64,000 nt of DNA. It comes from Streptomyces guryensis. GTDB lineage: Bacteria; Actinomycetota; Actinomycetes; Streptomycetales; Streptomycetaceae. Of this stretch, positions 35,931 to 44,846 are shown in pieces. The first letter of the stretch is position 1, and every line of letters begins with the position of its first letter. The translations under genes and the position numbers were made by a program. Location: positions 744,001 to 808,000 of the forward strand of contig NZ_JAJSBI010000001.1 in assembly GCF_021261325.1 (NCBI RefSeq), in the 5' to 3' direction. The notes beneath the pieces are model-generated. The model worked only from the letters and a program-made list of their open reading frames with translations, was not told where the DNA came from and did no database searches.

Positions 35931-37817
35931 ATGTCGGTGTACCTTGCCTGTCTGTATGCGGAGAACTTCCGGATCTTCGGCGCGGTGCCGCAGAAGGAAG
36001 GCGACAAGGACGCCAGCCTGAGCCTGGACTTCGGTCCCGCCACGAACGTCCTGGTCGGCGAGAACGACAGCGGCAAGACGGCCATCATCGACGCGATCCG
36101 CCTGTGCCTGCTGACGACCGCCGCTGACTTCTACCGCATCACACGCGACGACTTCCACGTCGGACCGGACGGCCGCGCGGGCACCTTCAAGATCACCTGC
36201 GGGTTCAAGGACCTCACGACGGCGGAGCAAGCCGTCTTCCTTGAGTTGCTGACCACGGACGATGAGGGCAACGTCGCCCTCTACGTCACCGTCAAGGCGG
36301 AGTTGATGGACCCGCTGCGGCCCCACCGCGTCGCGGTGACCACGCGCACCGGCCGCGATGGGCAGGGGCCGGCCCTGGACGGTGCCGCGCGTGAACTGCT
36401 GAAAGCCACCTACCTGCGTCCGTTGCGGGATGCCGAGGCGGAGCTGCGCTCCGGGCGGGGATCGCGGCTGTCGCAAATCCTGGCCGGTTACCCGGCCATG
36501 CGCGAGCAAGGTGAAGATGACTTCGATGAGGAGAGCGGCAGCGCCTCCACCCTGGTCGGCATCCTGCGCCGCGCGGAACGGCACATCAGCGACAACAAGG
36601 CCGTCAAGACGGCCCGGGACGACATCAACACCGGTTACCTGCAGAAGTTCTCCATCGGCTCCGACATCCTGCGCGGCGAGATCGGCGTCGCAGGTGACGC
36701 CACGCTCGCCCGCGCGCTGGAGCGGCTGGAGCTCACGCTGTTCGCGGGTACAGGGGAGTGGACCCGGCATGGTCTGGGTTACAACAATGCCCTGTTCATG
36801 GCGGCCGAACTGCTCCTGCTCGGTAACAGCGCCTTCGCGCCCCTGCTGCTGATCGAGGAACCCGAAGCCCACCTCCACCCGCAGCTCCAGACCCGCATCA
36901 TGGACCTCCTGCGGGATCGTGCCGAGACCGCGAACACAGCGGAGACGCCGCCGGTCCAGGTCATCCTCACTACCCACAGCCCCAACCTGGCCTCGGCCAT
37001 TCCGGTCGAACACCTCACCCTCGTCGCCCGCGGATCCACCTTCCGCCTGGCACCGGGCCTGACCCAGCTCGATGAGGGCGACTACGCCTTCCTCACCCGC
37101 TTCCTCGACGTGACCAAGGCCAACCTGTTCTTCGCCCGCAGCGTTGCCATCGTCGAAGGCGACGCCGAAGCCATCGTCCTGCCCGCCCTCGCACAGGCGG
37201 TCGGCCGGTCCTTCAGCGAATGCGGCGTCAGCGTCGTCAACGTCGGCGGCGTCGGTCTCTTCCGCTACAGCCGGATCTTCCAGCGCGACGGCGAGCAGAT
37301 ACCGGTCGCCGTCGCCTGCATCCGGGACCGGGACTTGGTTCCCGCCGGTACCTCCGCGGAGATGCGCAAGAAGCTGAAGTGCTCGGCGGAGATGACCAAG
37401 CAGCAGATCGACGAGCACGTCGCCGCGCTGACGGCCGAGGACAGCGGCCATGTACGCACCTTCGTCTCCGACCACTGGACGTTGGAGTACGACCTGGCCG
37501 CCGCCTCCTGGACCATGGCGACCCTGATGCACCAGGCCGTTCGTGCCGCTGTCGTCTCCAAGACCACCTGGCCCACCGCGGACAGACTCGCCGACCTGGA
37601 CCGCTTGGCGCAGGAGGAGGTCAAAAAGTGGCGCGAGGGCAACGTTCCCCTGGAAAAGGCGGCCCTGGACATTTACGAGCCGCTGCGCATGGGCCGGGGC
37701 AGTAAGCCGATCGCCGCCCACCACGCGGCCAGGCTCCTGCAGACCACCTCCGTGACCGAGGACGATCTGCCGCCCTACCTCGTAGCCGCCTTCACGTACC
37801 TGTGCAGCGAGGTCTGA
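35931..37817 (+). CDS. gajA: Gabija protein GajA, OLD-family ATPase-TOPRIM nuclease
   Basis: 628 residues. The ATPase half has Walker A GENDSGKTAI (about residues 43-52), Walker B LLLIEEPEAHLHPQLQ and a switch His in ILTTHSPNLAS. The TOPRIM half begins with the acidic motif VAIVEGDAEAIVLPALAQA and continues to the second acidic motif RDRDLVP. This is the class 2 OLD nuclease architecture of GajA, a DNA-nicking enzyme restrained by nucleotides in the Gabija anti-phage system. GTG 35937 may be the true start because a GGGGG tract abuts the ATG. A helicase gene follows after three bases, completing the pair. Confidence 0.88.
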   Translation: MSVYLACLYAENFRIFGAVPQKEGDKDASLSLDFGPATNVLVGENDSGKTAIIDAIRLCLLTTAADFYRITRDDFHVGPDGRAGTFKITCGFKDLTTAEQAVFLELLTTDDEGNVALYVTVKAELMDPLRPHRVAVTTRTGRDGQGPALDGAARELLKATYLRPLRDAEAELRSGRGSRLSQILAGYPAMREQGEDDFDEESGSASTLVGILRRAERHISDNKAVKTARDDINTGYLQKFSIGSDILRGEIGVAGDATLARALERLELTLFAGTGEWTRHGLGYNNALFMAAELLLLGNSAFAPLLLIEEPEAHLHPQLQTRIMDLLRDRAETANTAETPPVQVILTTHSPNLASAIPVEHLTLVARGSTFRLAPGLTQLDEGDYAFLTRFLDVTKANLFFARSVAIVEGDAEAIVLPALAQAVGRSFSECGVSVVNVGGVGLFRYSRIFQRDGEQIPVAVACIRDRDLVPAGTSAEMRKKLKCSAEMTKQQIDEHVAALTAEDSGHVRTFVSDHWTLEYDLAAASWTMATLMHQAVRAAVVSKTTWPTADRLADLDRLAQEEVKKWREGNVPLEKAALDIYEPLRMGRGSKPIAAHHAARLLQTTSVTEDDLPPYLVAAFTYLCSEV

Positions 37818-37820
37818 GCC

Positions 37821-39743
37821 ATGACGAACCTCTACGCGCCGGACGCCTTCATCAAGGACAAGGTCGAGGCCCTTGCCCAGCAACTCGGCCTCGACCTGCC
37901 GCACCAGGAACAGTGGAACTTCATCCAGAGCGCGGAATCCCTGGACCTTCAGGCGGCTCCCGGCTCGGGCAAGACCAGCCTGATCGGTCTCAAGCTCGCC
38001 CTCCTGGGCCAGGCCTGGGCCTCTCCCACACGCGGCATCTGCGTCCTGTCTCACACCAACACGGCCAAGGACGAGATCACCCACCGCCTCACGGCCACAC
38101 CGGCGGGACGCCGCCTGCTGCAGTACCCGCACTTCATCGGCACGATCCAGGCCTTCACCAACACCTTCCTCGCCCTGCCGGCCCTACGGTCCCGGGGCAT
38201 CGAAGTCCAGACCGTCGACGACCAAGCCTATGCGGACGAGGCCCTCCGGCTGCTCGAACGCCATCCCCGGTTCCGGAAACTCAACACCGCACTCGGGCAC
38301 CGCACGAACGGCCCCGCACTCGTCGCTGAGGCCCGCTACGTCTGCGACGCCGGAGACCTGGTCGCGACAGGACCTGACGGCACCCCGCCCTTCAAAGCAT
38401 CCAGCGACAGCGGCCAACAGTTCGCCGCGCTCAAGGAAGTGCTCACCGAGCGAGGCGTCTTCCGCTACCACGACATGTTCGCCCTCGCCGAGCACCACCT
38501 CTTCCAGCACCCCCAGCTCGCGCTGGCCGCCGCCCACCGCTTCCCCTTCGTCCTCCTGGACGAAATGCAGGACACCAGCGACCTCCAGCAACGCCTGCTC
38601 GACAAGGTCTTCGGCCCGCCGGGCGCGGTCGTTCAGCGCGTGGGTGACGTCAACCAGCGCATCTTCGCCGACGCACCGGATGCCGCCCAGCCCTCGTCGT
38701 TCCCCCTGCCGCAGGCCGCTCAACTGCCCGTCAGCCGCCGGTTCGGCAGCAAGATCGCAGCACTCGCCAGCGATCTCACGGTCCACCGCCGCCAACGCAT
38801 CGACGGCGCCGGCCATGAGGGGACCGTGGCCCTCCTGGTCTTCGACGACGACACCGTCGCCGAGGTCGTACCGGCCTTCGAACGGATGGCAGCCGCCACG
38901 GTCCCCCGCCAGTTGCTGCTGGACAACCCGCCCCGCGTCCTGGGCGCCCGCCTCACGCGGGGAAGCGCCAAGGCCTTTCCGCAGTCCCTCTCCTGCTACG
39001 TACCCGGCTTCACCAGCACGCCGGTCCAGACAACCGGCAGTCTCATCACGACGACACGCGCCGCCCAGGCCCAGCGGCAATCCGGCGACAACCACGCAGC
39101 GATCACACTCCTGTGGAACGCAATCCGTGACGTAGCCCGACTCGCCAGTTCCGGCGGCCTGCCCCCGCTGAGGCGACTGGACCGGGACCCGGCCACCGCC
39201 GGAGGCAGGGCACGCCTGCTCCTGCACGATCTGCTGACGAGCCCCCTCGACAGCCACGTCGAATGGGCGGTCCTCACCGCCCGGCTTCTGCGGCTGCTGC
39301 CCGACCTGACCCAGAGCCCCCTGAAGGGTGTCGCCCGTCTCGCAGATCCCCTCGCTCACATCCCCTACATCGCCCAGCCAGTCGCCGTGCTTGAGACGCC
39401 GGCTGATGCGGATCAGGGTGTGGTGGCGTCGGTTGCGGGATCGATCCAGAGCGCCAAGGGCGAAACTCATGCGGCCACACTCATCCTCGAATGCCTGGAA
39501 CGCAGCGGCAAGAAGCACGACGTACACGAGGTCCTCGGACTCCTGAGCCGACAACAGGACGCCTCCAAGGCCCTGCTCACGGTCCAGCGCGCGGCACAAC
39601 TCGTCTTCGTGGGCGCCACCCGCCCCACTCACCTGCTCGCCTTCGCCGCGCACCGCACACGAGCCGAACCGCATATCGAGGCGATCACGGCCCGCGGCTG
39701 GTCCGTCCACGACATCCACTCGCTCAAGGCGATGCCGATCTAG
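37821..39743 (+). CDS. gajB: Gabija protein GajB, UvrD/Rep-like helicase
   Basis: 640 residues of superfamily 1 helicase. Walker A is AAPGSGKTSL (about 45-54), motif Ia LSHTNTAKDEI, motif II VLLDEMQDTSDLQ, motif III QRVGDVNQRIF, motif IV VSRRFGSKIA, a motif V-like SIQSAKGETHAATLIL, and motif VI LVFVGATRPTHLLA. In Gabija systems GajB associates with GajA and triggers it when nucleic-acid ends or nucleotide depletion signal phage infection. It is longer than the typical GajB of about 500 residues. Confidence 0.87.
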   Translation: MTNLYAPDAFIKDKVEALAQQLGLDLPHQEQWNFIQSAESLDLQAAPGSGKTSLIGLKLALLGQAWASPTRGICVLSHTNTAKDEITHRLTATPAGRRLLQYPHFIGTIQAFTNTFLALPALRSRGIEVQTVDDQAYADEALRLLERHPRFRKLNTALGHRTNGPALVAEARYVCDAGDLVATGPDGTPPFKASSDSGQQFAALKEVLTERGVFRYHDMFALAEHHLFQHPQLALAAAHRFPFVLLDEMQDTSDLQQRLLDKVFGPPGAVVQRVGDVNQRIFADAPDAAQPSSFPLPQAAQLPVSRRFGSKIAALASDLTVHRRQRIDGAGHEGTVALLVFDDDTVAEVVPAFERMAAATVPRQLLLDNPPRVLGARLTRGSAKAFPQSLSCYVPGFTSTPVQTTGSLITTTRAAQAQRQSGDNHAAITLLWNAIRDVARLASSGGLPPLRRLDRDPATAGGRARLLLHDLLTSPLDSHVEWAVLTARLLRLLPDLTQSPLKGVARLADPLAHIPYIAQPVAVLETPADADQGVVASVAGSIQSAKGETHAATLILECLERSGKKHDVHEVLGLLSRQQDASKALLTVQRAAQLVFVGATRPTHLLAFAAHRTRAEPHIEAITARGWSVHDIHSLKAMPI

Positions 39744-40194
39744 CCACAGGGGGCTCGGGCGTATCCGCAAGGCGCGGGCGCCGGATCCTCCTCGGTGATG
39801 CGGGTGGGCAGGGCGCCGCCGGGAACCCGGAGTTCTCGGAGCATCAGAAGCACCTTGGGCGCCTTCAGCTCTGTCATCCTCAGGGGTATATAGAGGGATG
39901 AAGGGCTCATACAGGCGTAGTTCAACCTGTTCTGTATTTGCGCCATTCTTGTCGACTGCTGCGGCCCGGTGAGGCAATCCCGGCTGGCCTATGCATTTCG
40001 AACTGGTTAACGCTTGCTGGATGAGACCTGGGCCTGCTGGTGGACAGGCCAGCAGTATCCGGCCATTGGGTATGACGCGGTGTTTGACTGTGCAAAGTCG
40101 GATTTCAGACGCTTCCGCGAGCTTTGGTTGCTGTCGGTCCGGTACGTCTCGCAGGCTGTCCCAGGCCTACTCCAGGCGTGAAGATCGGGGGATC
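39744..40194. other. Intergenic between Gabija and NTPase module
   Basis: No coding region was recognised. An AT-richer stretch around 39880-39950 could hold the promoter of the next operon. No clear terminator hairpin was found. Confidence 0.4.
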
Positions 40195-40632
40195 ATGAGC
40201 CAAGAGCTGGACGTGATGGTGCTGGCCACGCACGGGGCGCAGGTGCTCATCACAGAGATGCTCACCGGCGGCTGGCAGCTGCTGCGCGAGAAGATTGCGC
40301 GTTTCCTGCGCAGGGACGGCCAGGAGAGGTCAAGCCGTCAGCTGGAGATGCTGGACGAGATCGAGCGAAGCCTGCCTGAGGCGTCCGAAGCAGACCGGGA
40401 AGCGATCCAGGAACGTCTGGTGCGGCAGTTTGCCGCCTACCTCGACCGCTTCCCCGAGATGGCCGACGAACTGCGTGAGCTGCTGCCGACCCAGGACGAA
40501 GCCTCTTCACCTGCGTCCACGATGGCCGCGTACAACAACACGAACAGCCAGATCCTGCAGTCCCTCGGCGACATCGATGCTGGAGACGGAGGCATCAACT
40601 ACGGCGTTCCCTCAAGGAAGGGGGAGCGCTGA
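40195..40632 (+). CDS. Hypothetical protein, first gene of NTPase module
   Basis: 145 residues from the ATG at 40195. The N-terminal half is helical and mildly hydrophobic (TEMLTGGWQLLREKIARFLR). A charged segment rich in Glu and Arg follows (about 45-100). The tail (about 110-140) ends AAYNNTNSQILQSLGDIDAG then DGGINYG, a low-complexity Asn/Gly tail like those often seen in actinobacterial conflict-system proteins. No family is assigned with confidence. It lies one base from the NTPase gene and is almost certainly cotranscribed and functionally linked with it. Confidence 0.75.
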   Translation: MSQELDVMVLATHGAQVLITEMLTGGWQLLREKIARFLRRDGQERSSRQLEMLDEIERSLPEASEADREAIQERLVRQFAAYLDRFPEMADELRELLPTQDEASSPASTMAAYNNTNSQILQSLGDIDAGDGGINYGVPSRKGER

Positions 40633-40633
40633 G

Positions 40634-42682
40634 GTGACCGTTGCCGCTGCGAGCGTCGAGAGAAACGGTGGCGTGCCCGCTCACCAGCTCAGCGCCGCCG
40701 ATATCTCGGACTCCGTCCTGTACATGGCCGGGCGGGACATCAACCTCCACACGCGTCAGACGTTGAGCACGGTCCCCGTGACCCGCGATGAGCTGGCAGC
40801 AGTCAGGCGTGCCTGGGCGAAGCGTGACCGGCAGGGGGACCTTCTGACGACGGCTCCCGCGGTGCTGGAGTTCCTGAAGCAGGAGGAACCGGTCGTGGTG
40901 ATTGCCGGAGCACGCGGCATGGGTAAGACCGCTGCTGCGGTCAAGGCGCTCAGTGATTACGGCCGTGACCACGTCGGCGAGCAGGCGGAGGCGCCGTGGG
41001 TCCTGGAGCACGTCCTGCCGGACTGGGAGCAGCCAGGTGAGGGGCTTTTGCCGTCCAAGCGCTGCCGCGGCTACATCCTCGACGTCTCCGAGGAGATCGA
41101 CGGGTGGGCTGACCCCGTGGCCGTGGCCAAGAAGATCGTCGCTCACGGCGACGCTCTGGTGAAAAAGGGCTCGCGCCTGATTGTCATCGCCAGCCAGGAC
41201 GGTTGGCCCGCCAGTCAGACCCCGGGGCTTGGCCGCATCGTTGTCCGTGCCACGGCCGCGCCGTCGGGCAGGGAGATCGTTCAGACCCATCTCGCCCGTC
41301 TGTACCCGTCGGTGGCTGAGCGGGCCTGGCTGACGGCAAACGCTGACGACCAGGGCCACGTTCTGACCGACCTGTTGGGCGTCGATATGTATCCAAGCGA
41401 CGCTGCGGCCCTGGCGTTGGAACTGAGCAGAATCGACGACTCTCCCCATGCGGTGGAGACGGCGCGTGCCGCCGCCACACACTGGCGGGACGTCGTCAAG
41501 AAGGTGTTCACCGCCACTCGCGAGAACGCAGATGACCGAGCGTTGCTGCTGGCAGCCATCGCGCTCGAAGGCCTCGCGCCGCCCGACGTTCTCGCGGCTT
41601 CCCGCCTGCTGCTGAAGGAGAAGACCTCCAAGAGCGTCCGCCAGATCCTGACCGGACCTGACCTGGTGACACGTCTGGAGGAAGTCGAAGCGCGTGTCGC
41701 TTCCGGCAAGGTCTCCTTCGCGCACAAGCCTGGATACCCCAACGCAGTTCTCGGCTATGTCTGGCGTCAACTGAGCGACGTGCAGAAACCTCTGCTGGCC
41801 TGGGTGAAGCTCCTCACCAAACACGGTGCACTCGGGTTCAGCCGGCTCTCCCAGATCGCTGACCTCCTCGTGCAACTCGCGACCGACGAACAGGATCTCG
41901 GCCCACTCGACGTCGCCCGGGCCTGGGCGACGTCCGGAGACCAGGCCGGCCGCGAGGCGGCGGCGTCGATGCTCGCCACGGCCGCGGCCGACCCCACTTT
42001 GGGGACCGTGACCCGCGCCAGACTGCGGGACTGGGCCCAGCAGGATGTGGACCCGGCACGGGTTACGGCCGTGGTCTGCCAGGGCAGTTTCGCCGCCATC
42101 TATCCCCGTCAGGCGCTCACATGCCTCCGCCACATCATGGGACGCCCCATCGTGGATGAAGCCGTCGCCGACGGTGAGAAGGCCCTGCGGGCCATGGCCG
42201 AGGACGACTTTCTGCTGCCACAGGTATGGGAGGCGATCACCGGCTGGATCGAAGGCAAAGCGAAGCCAGCCGGATGCCGGGCCTTTCTCGCGCTCCTCGA
42301 CCCAAAGGCCGCACCGTCCACCGTCACCCTCCTGCTGAACGACGCCTTGGCGCACCCTGAGACCGCCGACGAACTGGTCACCGGCTGGTGCGCCTGCCTG
42401 GCTGATCCCGCCCTGGCCGATCGCTGCGAACGGCTGCTTGAGAAGTGGGCCGAAGCAGTGGCCGACCACGATCTCGCCGACGACGCAGTCGTCCACGTTC
42501 TCGACCGAGTCGTCGATGAGCACATGGTCACCGGGCCGATGGCCGCATTCCTGCTCGGCAAGGAAGGCGTCGCCTACAACTCACCCGCCATCATCGCCAT
42601 GCGCGAACGACTCATGCTTCGCCGCCACGAGCGCCGAAACCACACCCCTCATGCAGGAGACGAGGGGGCTGCCGCCCTATGA
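40634..42682 (+). CDS. STAND-like P-loop NTPase with helical repeat region
   Basis: 682 residues from the GTG at 40634, with a GGGGGAG Shine-Dalgarno sequence; a longer frame overlaps the upstream gene. About residues 20-40 carry DISDSVLYMAGRDINL, a short strand motif resembling those before NTPase domains in bacterial conflict proteins. Walker A is GARGMGKTAAAV (92-103). A Walker B-like IVIASQDGWP follows near 185. The rest is helical and repeat-like (VTLLLNDALAHPETADELVT), suggesting a sensor solenoid. No nuclease or other effector is recognised. The 3' end overlaps the next gene by ATGA. The function is unknown and a defence role is inferred from location. Confidence 0.7.
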   Translation: MTVAAASVERNGGVPAHQLSAADISDSVLYMAGRDINLHTRQTLSTVPVTRDELAAVRRAWAKRDRQGDLLTTAPAVLEFLKQEEPVVVIAGARGMGKTAAAVKALSDYGRDHVGEQAEAPWVLEHVLPDWEQPGEGLLPSKRCRGYILDVSEEIDGWADPVAVAKKIVAHGDALVKKGSRLIVIASQDGWPASQTPGLGRIVVRATAAPSGREIVQTHLARLYPSVAERAWLTANADDQGHVLTDLLGVDMYPSDAAALALELSRIDDSPHAVETARAAATHWRDVVKKVFTATRENADDRALLLAAIALEGLAPPDVLAASRLLLKEKTSKSVRQILTGPDLVTRLEEVEARVASGKVSFAHKPGYPNAVLGYVWRQLSDVQKPLLAWVKLLTKHGALGFSRLSQIADLLVQLATDEQDLGPLDVARAWATSGDQAGREAAASMLATAAADPTLGTVTRARLRDWAQQDVDPARVTAVVCQGSFAAIYPRQALTCLRHIMGRPIVDEAVADGEKALRAMAEDDFLLPQVWEAITGWIEGKAKPAGCRAFLALLDPKAAPSTVTLLLNDALAHPETADELVTGWCACLADPALADRCERLLEKWAEAVADHDLADDAVVHVLDRVVDEHMVTGPMAAFLLGKEGVAYNSPAIIAMRERLMLRRHERRNHTPHAGDEGAAAL

Positions 42683-43449
42683 CGTACCGATCGGCACGAT
42701 CGCGGCGGCGTGCTCTCAGGCGCGGCATCACCGAGTTCCCCGCCGTCTTGTCGAGCCTGCGCCCAGGCATTCGCTTCACCACGACCATCACCGCTTACCC
42801 CGAGGCCGGCCCATCCGGTGCCTACGACCCCGATGCGCTCGCGGACCAGGTCCGCCTCGCCCTGCGGGCAGCGGCAGCGGACGCGGTACGGCACATGGAC
42901 CCACGGGACCTGCCAGCAGCCCAGGATGCATGTGCGCGAAGCCTGCGGCGATCACGCCGCATCGACACAGAATCCGGTCTTGAGGTGAGAGCCGAGTGCC
43001 GTCTCACGCTCGCATCTGACGATGATGAGGCGGTCCGGGCACTGCTTGAGGCCAGCAGGAAGCAGGGCATTCAGGAAGCCCTGACACGCCAACGCAACCG
43101 GGCCCTTGTACGCGAACTCGCGCACCCAGCGGGGGTCTTTGCCTGGTGGCTGCAGCAGGCAGCGCAGCCGGCGGCCGGACTGCCGGATCCCCCGAGCGAC
43201 GAGGTCCTGCGCCAGACAGCCGATCGCCTGCGGAACTACCCCCTTGACGATGAGGAGCCCTTCGAGGCCCAACTGCTCGAAGTTCTGCGGGACTTCCTCA
43301 CCACCTTCTCCCGCAACGAGCAGAAACGCATGCTGCTCAGCCTCCTCGCCGACGGCATGCGGGCTGCTCGGCAACCCGAACACGCTGTGGCCATCGAAGT
43401 CATCGCCGCTCAGAACGGAACGGGATCACGCGGTCCCGGAAGCCCATGA
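42679..43449 (+). CDS. Hypothetical protein with SPFH/band-7-like features
   Basis: 256 residues, ATGA overlap with the NTPase gene. The N-terminal part (about 15-120) reads like a beta-rich domain followed by helices in the order of SPFH/prohibitin domains: EFPAVLSSLRPGIRFTTTIT, ALRAAAADAVRHMD, then GLEVRAECRLTL. A helical segment follows (EASRKQGIQEALTRQRNRAL, then PAGVFAWWLQQA). There is no transmembrane segment. Fold assignment is by pattern only. With its two upstream partners it forms a coupled three-gene unit inside the defence island. Confidence 0.6.
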   Translation: MTYRSARSRRRALRRGITEFPAVLSSLRPGIRFTTTITAYPEAGPSGAYDPDALADQVRLALRAAAADAVRHMDPRDLPAAQDACARSLRRSRRIDTESGLEVRAECRLTLASDDDEAVRALLEASRKQGIQEALTRQRNRALVRELAHPAGVFAWWLQQAAQPAAGLPDPPSDEVLRQTADRLRNYPLDDEEPFEAQLLEVLRDFLTTFSRNEQKRMLLSLLADGMRAARQPEHAVAIEVIAAQNGTGSRGPGSP

Positions 43450-43667
43450 CCACGTTGCTGAGGTGGATCCTGGCGCCCCTCACCAGCTGCAGCGCCCTCC
43501 GCCTGATGTGGACCAGCCCTGACAAGCCGTCCTTCGACGTCGCTTGGCGGCAAGCACGTATCCGGCGGCACCCGGATGAGGCCCCCTTCCGGCAACACGG
43601 TCACGGCACCCCCGGTGCTCGGCGGCCCTCGGCTGCAGACGATCGGCACACTCAGAGCAGGGACTGA
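43446..43667 (+). CDS. Possible small fourth gene of NTPase module
   Basis: 73 codons starting at an ATG that overlaps the previous stop (ATGA). The product has a weakly hydrophobic start (MTTLLRWILAPLTSCSALRL) and a basic, compositionally random-looking C-terminus. The overlap supports it; composition and lack of any motif argue against it. It may be chance read-through. Confidence 0.3.
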   Translation: MTTLLRWILAPLTSCSALRLMWTSPDKPSFDVAWRQARIRRHPDEAPFRQHGHGTPGARRPSAADDRHTQSRD

Positions 43668-43762
43668 TGCTGTTCACGCAAGCGGCAATGAAGAGGCCGC
43701 TGGCAGCCTCACCGCGTCGAGGTGCCCGAGGAGAGCTGTTCGTCGTCAGATTGCCTGCCGGC

Positions 43763-43850
43763 GGCCAGCAGATTTCATTTCCCCGCTCGCGGCCACTTCA
43801 GCTCCCCACCGTGGCCACTTCCCTTCCCCGCTGGCGGCCACTTCGAGTAC
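43763..43850. repeat. Tandem GGCCA-type repeats, IS21-like end remnant
   Basis: GGCCA occurs at 43763, 43791, 43813 and 43836, each followed by a similar stretch (CACTTCAGCTCCCCACC, CACTTCCCTTCCCCG, CACTTCGAGTACGC). The spacing is 22-28 bases. IS21-family elements carry such multiple end repeats for transposase binding. No istA or istB gene is present, so this would be an orphan end. The class is assigned from memory of streptomycete IS21 ends. Confidence 0.4.
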
Positions 43851-43861
43851 GCAGCGTGAGG

Positions 43862-44407
43862 TCAACCTCGGCGGCGCTCGCCCCACCACGGCAGGATCGG
43901 GGGCAGATCGCTGAGCCCGCGGGCCGGCCGCCTCGGCATCGGCGACTCCCCGTCGTCCCCGTCCCAGCGGCGTGCGTACTGGTCCGGGAGGCTGCCCCAG
44001 CCCCAGTAGGGAACCGGGAGGTCGGGCACCTCGCCGAGTTCGTCGAGGGGATCGATGCGCTTGTCCGCCACCGTGCACAGGTGGGCCCAGTCATCACCCA
44101 TGTCGAAGACATAGGCGAACCGCTCGCCGGCCTGCAGCCTGCTCAACTTGGTCGCATGGCCGTCCACGGTGCCGTCCGGGGCCTCGTCGTCCCACCAGTC
44201 CAGGGGGCTGACCCGGGCGCCGTCGGACAACGTGAACAGGTGCAGATGGGCCAGATCCCAGCGGCCGAAAGCGAGATCGATGGCCGTGGCGAACTGGGCG
44301 AAGGAATGCGAAGGCGCGCCGGCAAAGACCCGGCCGGGGCGAGGCCACAGGTCCGCACCGTGCCCAGAGACCAACTCCACCCGGATGGACAGCCAGGTAC
44401 GTGCCAC
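43862..44407 (-). CDS. pRiA4b ORF-3-like plasmid protein
   Basis: 181 residues from the GTG at 44407 (GAAGGGG about 8 bases upstream); ATG 44437 is an alternative without a ribosome site. The N-terminus RTWLSIRVELVSG and the core YVFDMGDDWAHLCTV with VPYWGWGSLPDQY match the plasmid pRiA4b ORF-3-like family, in which a YxYDFGDxWxH motif is diagnostic. Such proteins are found on plasmids and IS elements and their biochemical role is not settled. It stands alone on the minus strand, adjacent to the IS21-like repeats. Confidence 0.75.
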   Translation of the reverse strand: MARTWLSIRVELVSGHGADLWPRPGRVFAGAPSHSFAQFATAIDLAFGRWDLAHLHLFTLSDGARVSPLDWWDDEAPDGTVDGHATKLSRLQAGERFAYVFDMGDDWAHLCTVADKRIDPLDELGEVPDLPVPYWGWGSLPDQYARRWDGDDGESPMPRRPARGLSDLPPILPWWGERRRG

Positions 44408-44775
44408 GATCAAAACCCCTTCATGCGCCAGATCCACGAGCCAGCACCGAGGCTACTGAGTGTGACTGACCCATAGGGAAACACGCTGCACGTACGCGGG
44501 GAATTTCCAACCGGCAGCTGACAAGCTCGGGCGTGGTCTTGCCGAAGGGGCACGCTGCAGTGGCGTCGCGTGGGAGGGCGAGCACCGAATCGGGACCTTG
44601 GCCAAGAGGGCAGTCTCCCTTTACGCCGGTCCGGCAGCAGCCGATTGGTTCCTGAGGTTCACACGGCATCGTTGCCGATCTTCACCCGTGGGATGCCACG
44701 TGGCGAACCCGTCCGCTGGCCTGCCGGGCTCCTGGCCTCCATCTGTGCTGGCAGCTCCACGGCGAGGACTGTCAG
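44408..44775. other. Intergenic, no gene recognised
   Basis: Short open frames on both strands show no motif. The region separates the divergent pRiA4b-like gene from the XRE-ImmA operon, whose operator follows at 44776. Confidence 0.4.
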
Positions 44776-44803
44776 TGGCGAGTGATACACATATCACTCG
44801 CCA
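44776..44803. promoter_or_regulatory. 12-bp inverted repeat, operator of the XRE-ImmA gene
   Basis: TGGCGAGTGATA (44776-44787), CACA, then its exact complement TATCACTCGCCA (44792-44803). It lies 43 bases before the GTG start of an XRE-type protein, so it is a good autoregulatory operator candidate. Confidence 0.72.
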
Positions 44804-44807
44804 TCGT

Positions 44808-44831
44808 GAATCAGACGGGTAGAATTGATTC
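44808..44831. promoter_or_regulatory. Second inverted repeat before the XRE-ImmA gene
   Basis: GAATCA (44808-44813) and TGATTC (44826-44831) with a 12-base spacer, immediately upstream of the AAGGAGG ribosome site. It could be a second operator or a chance repeat. Confidence 0.4.
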
Positions 44832-44846
44832 AGAAGGAGGTGCTAC

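Noticed and set aside
35850..38132. Minus-strand frame of 760 codons opposite GajA
   Set aside because: Shadow frame; the plus strand has the complete OLD/TOPRIM motif set.
44570..44822. Two 70-codon plus-strand frames before the XRE-ImmA gene
   Set aside because: No motif or ribosome site, and they run into the operator region.
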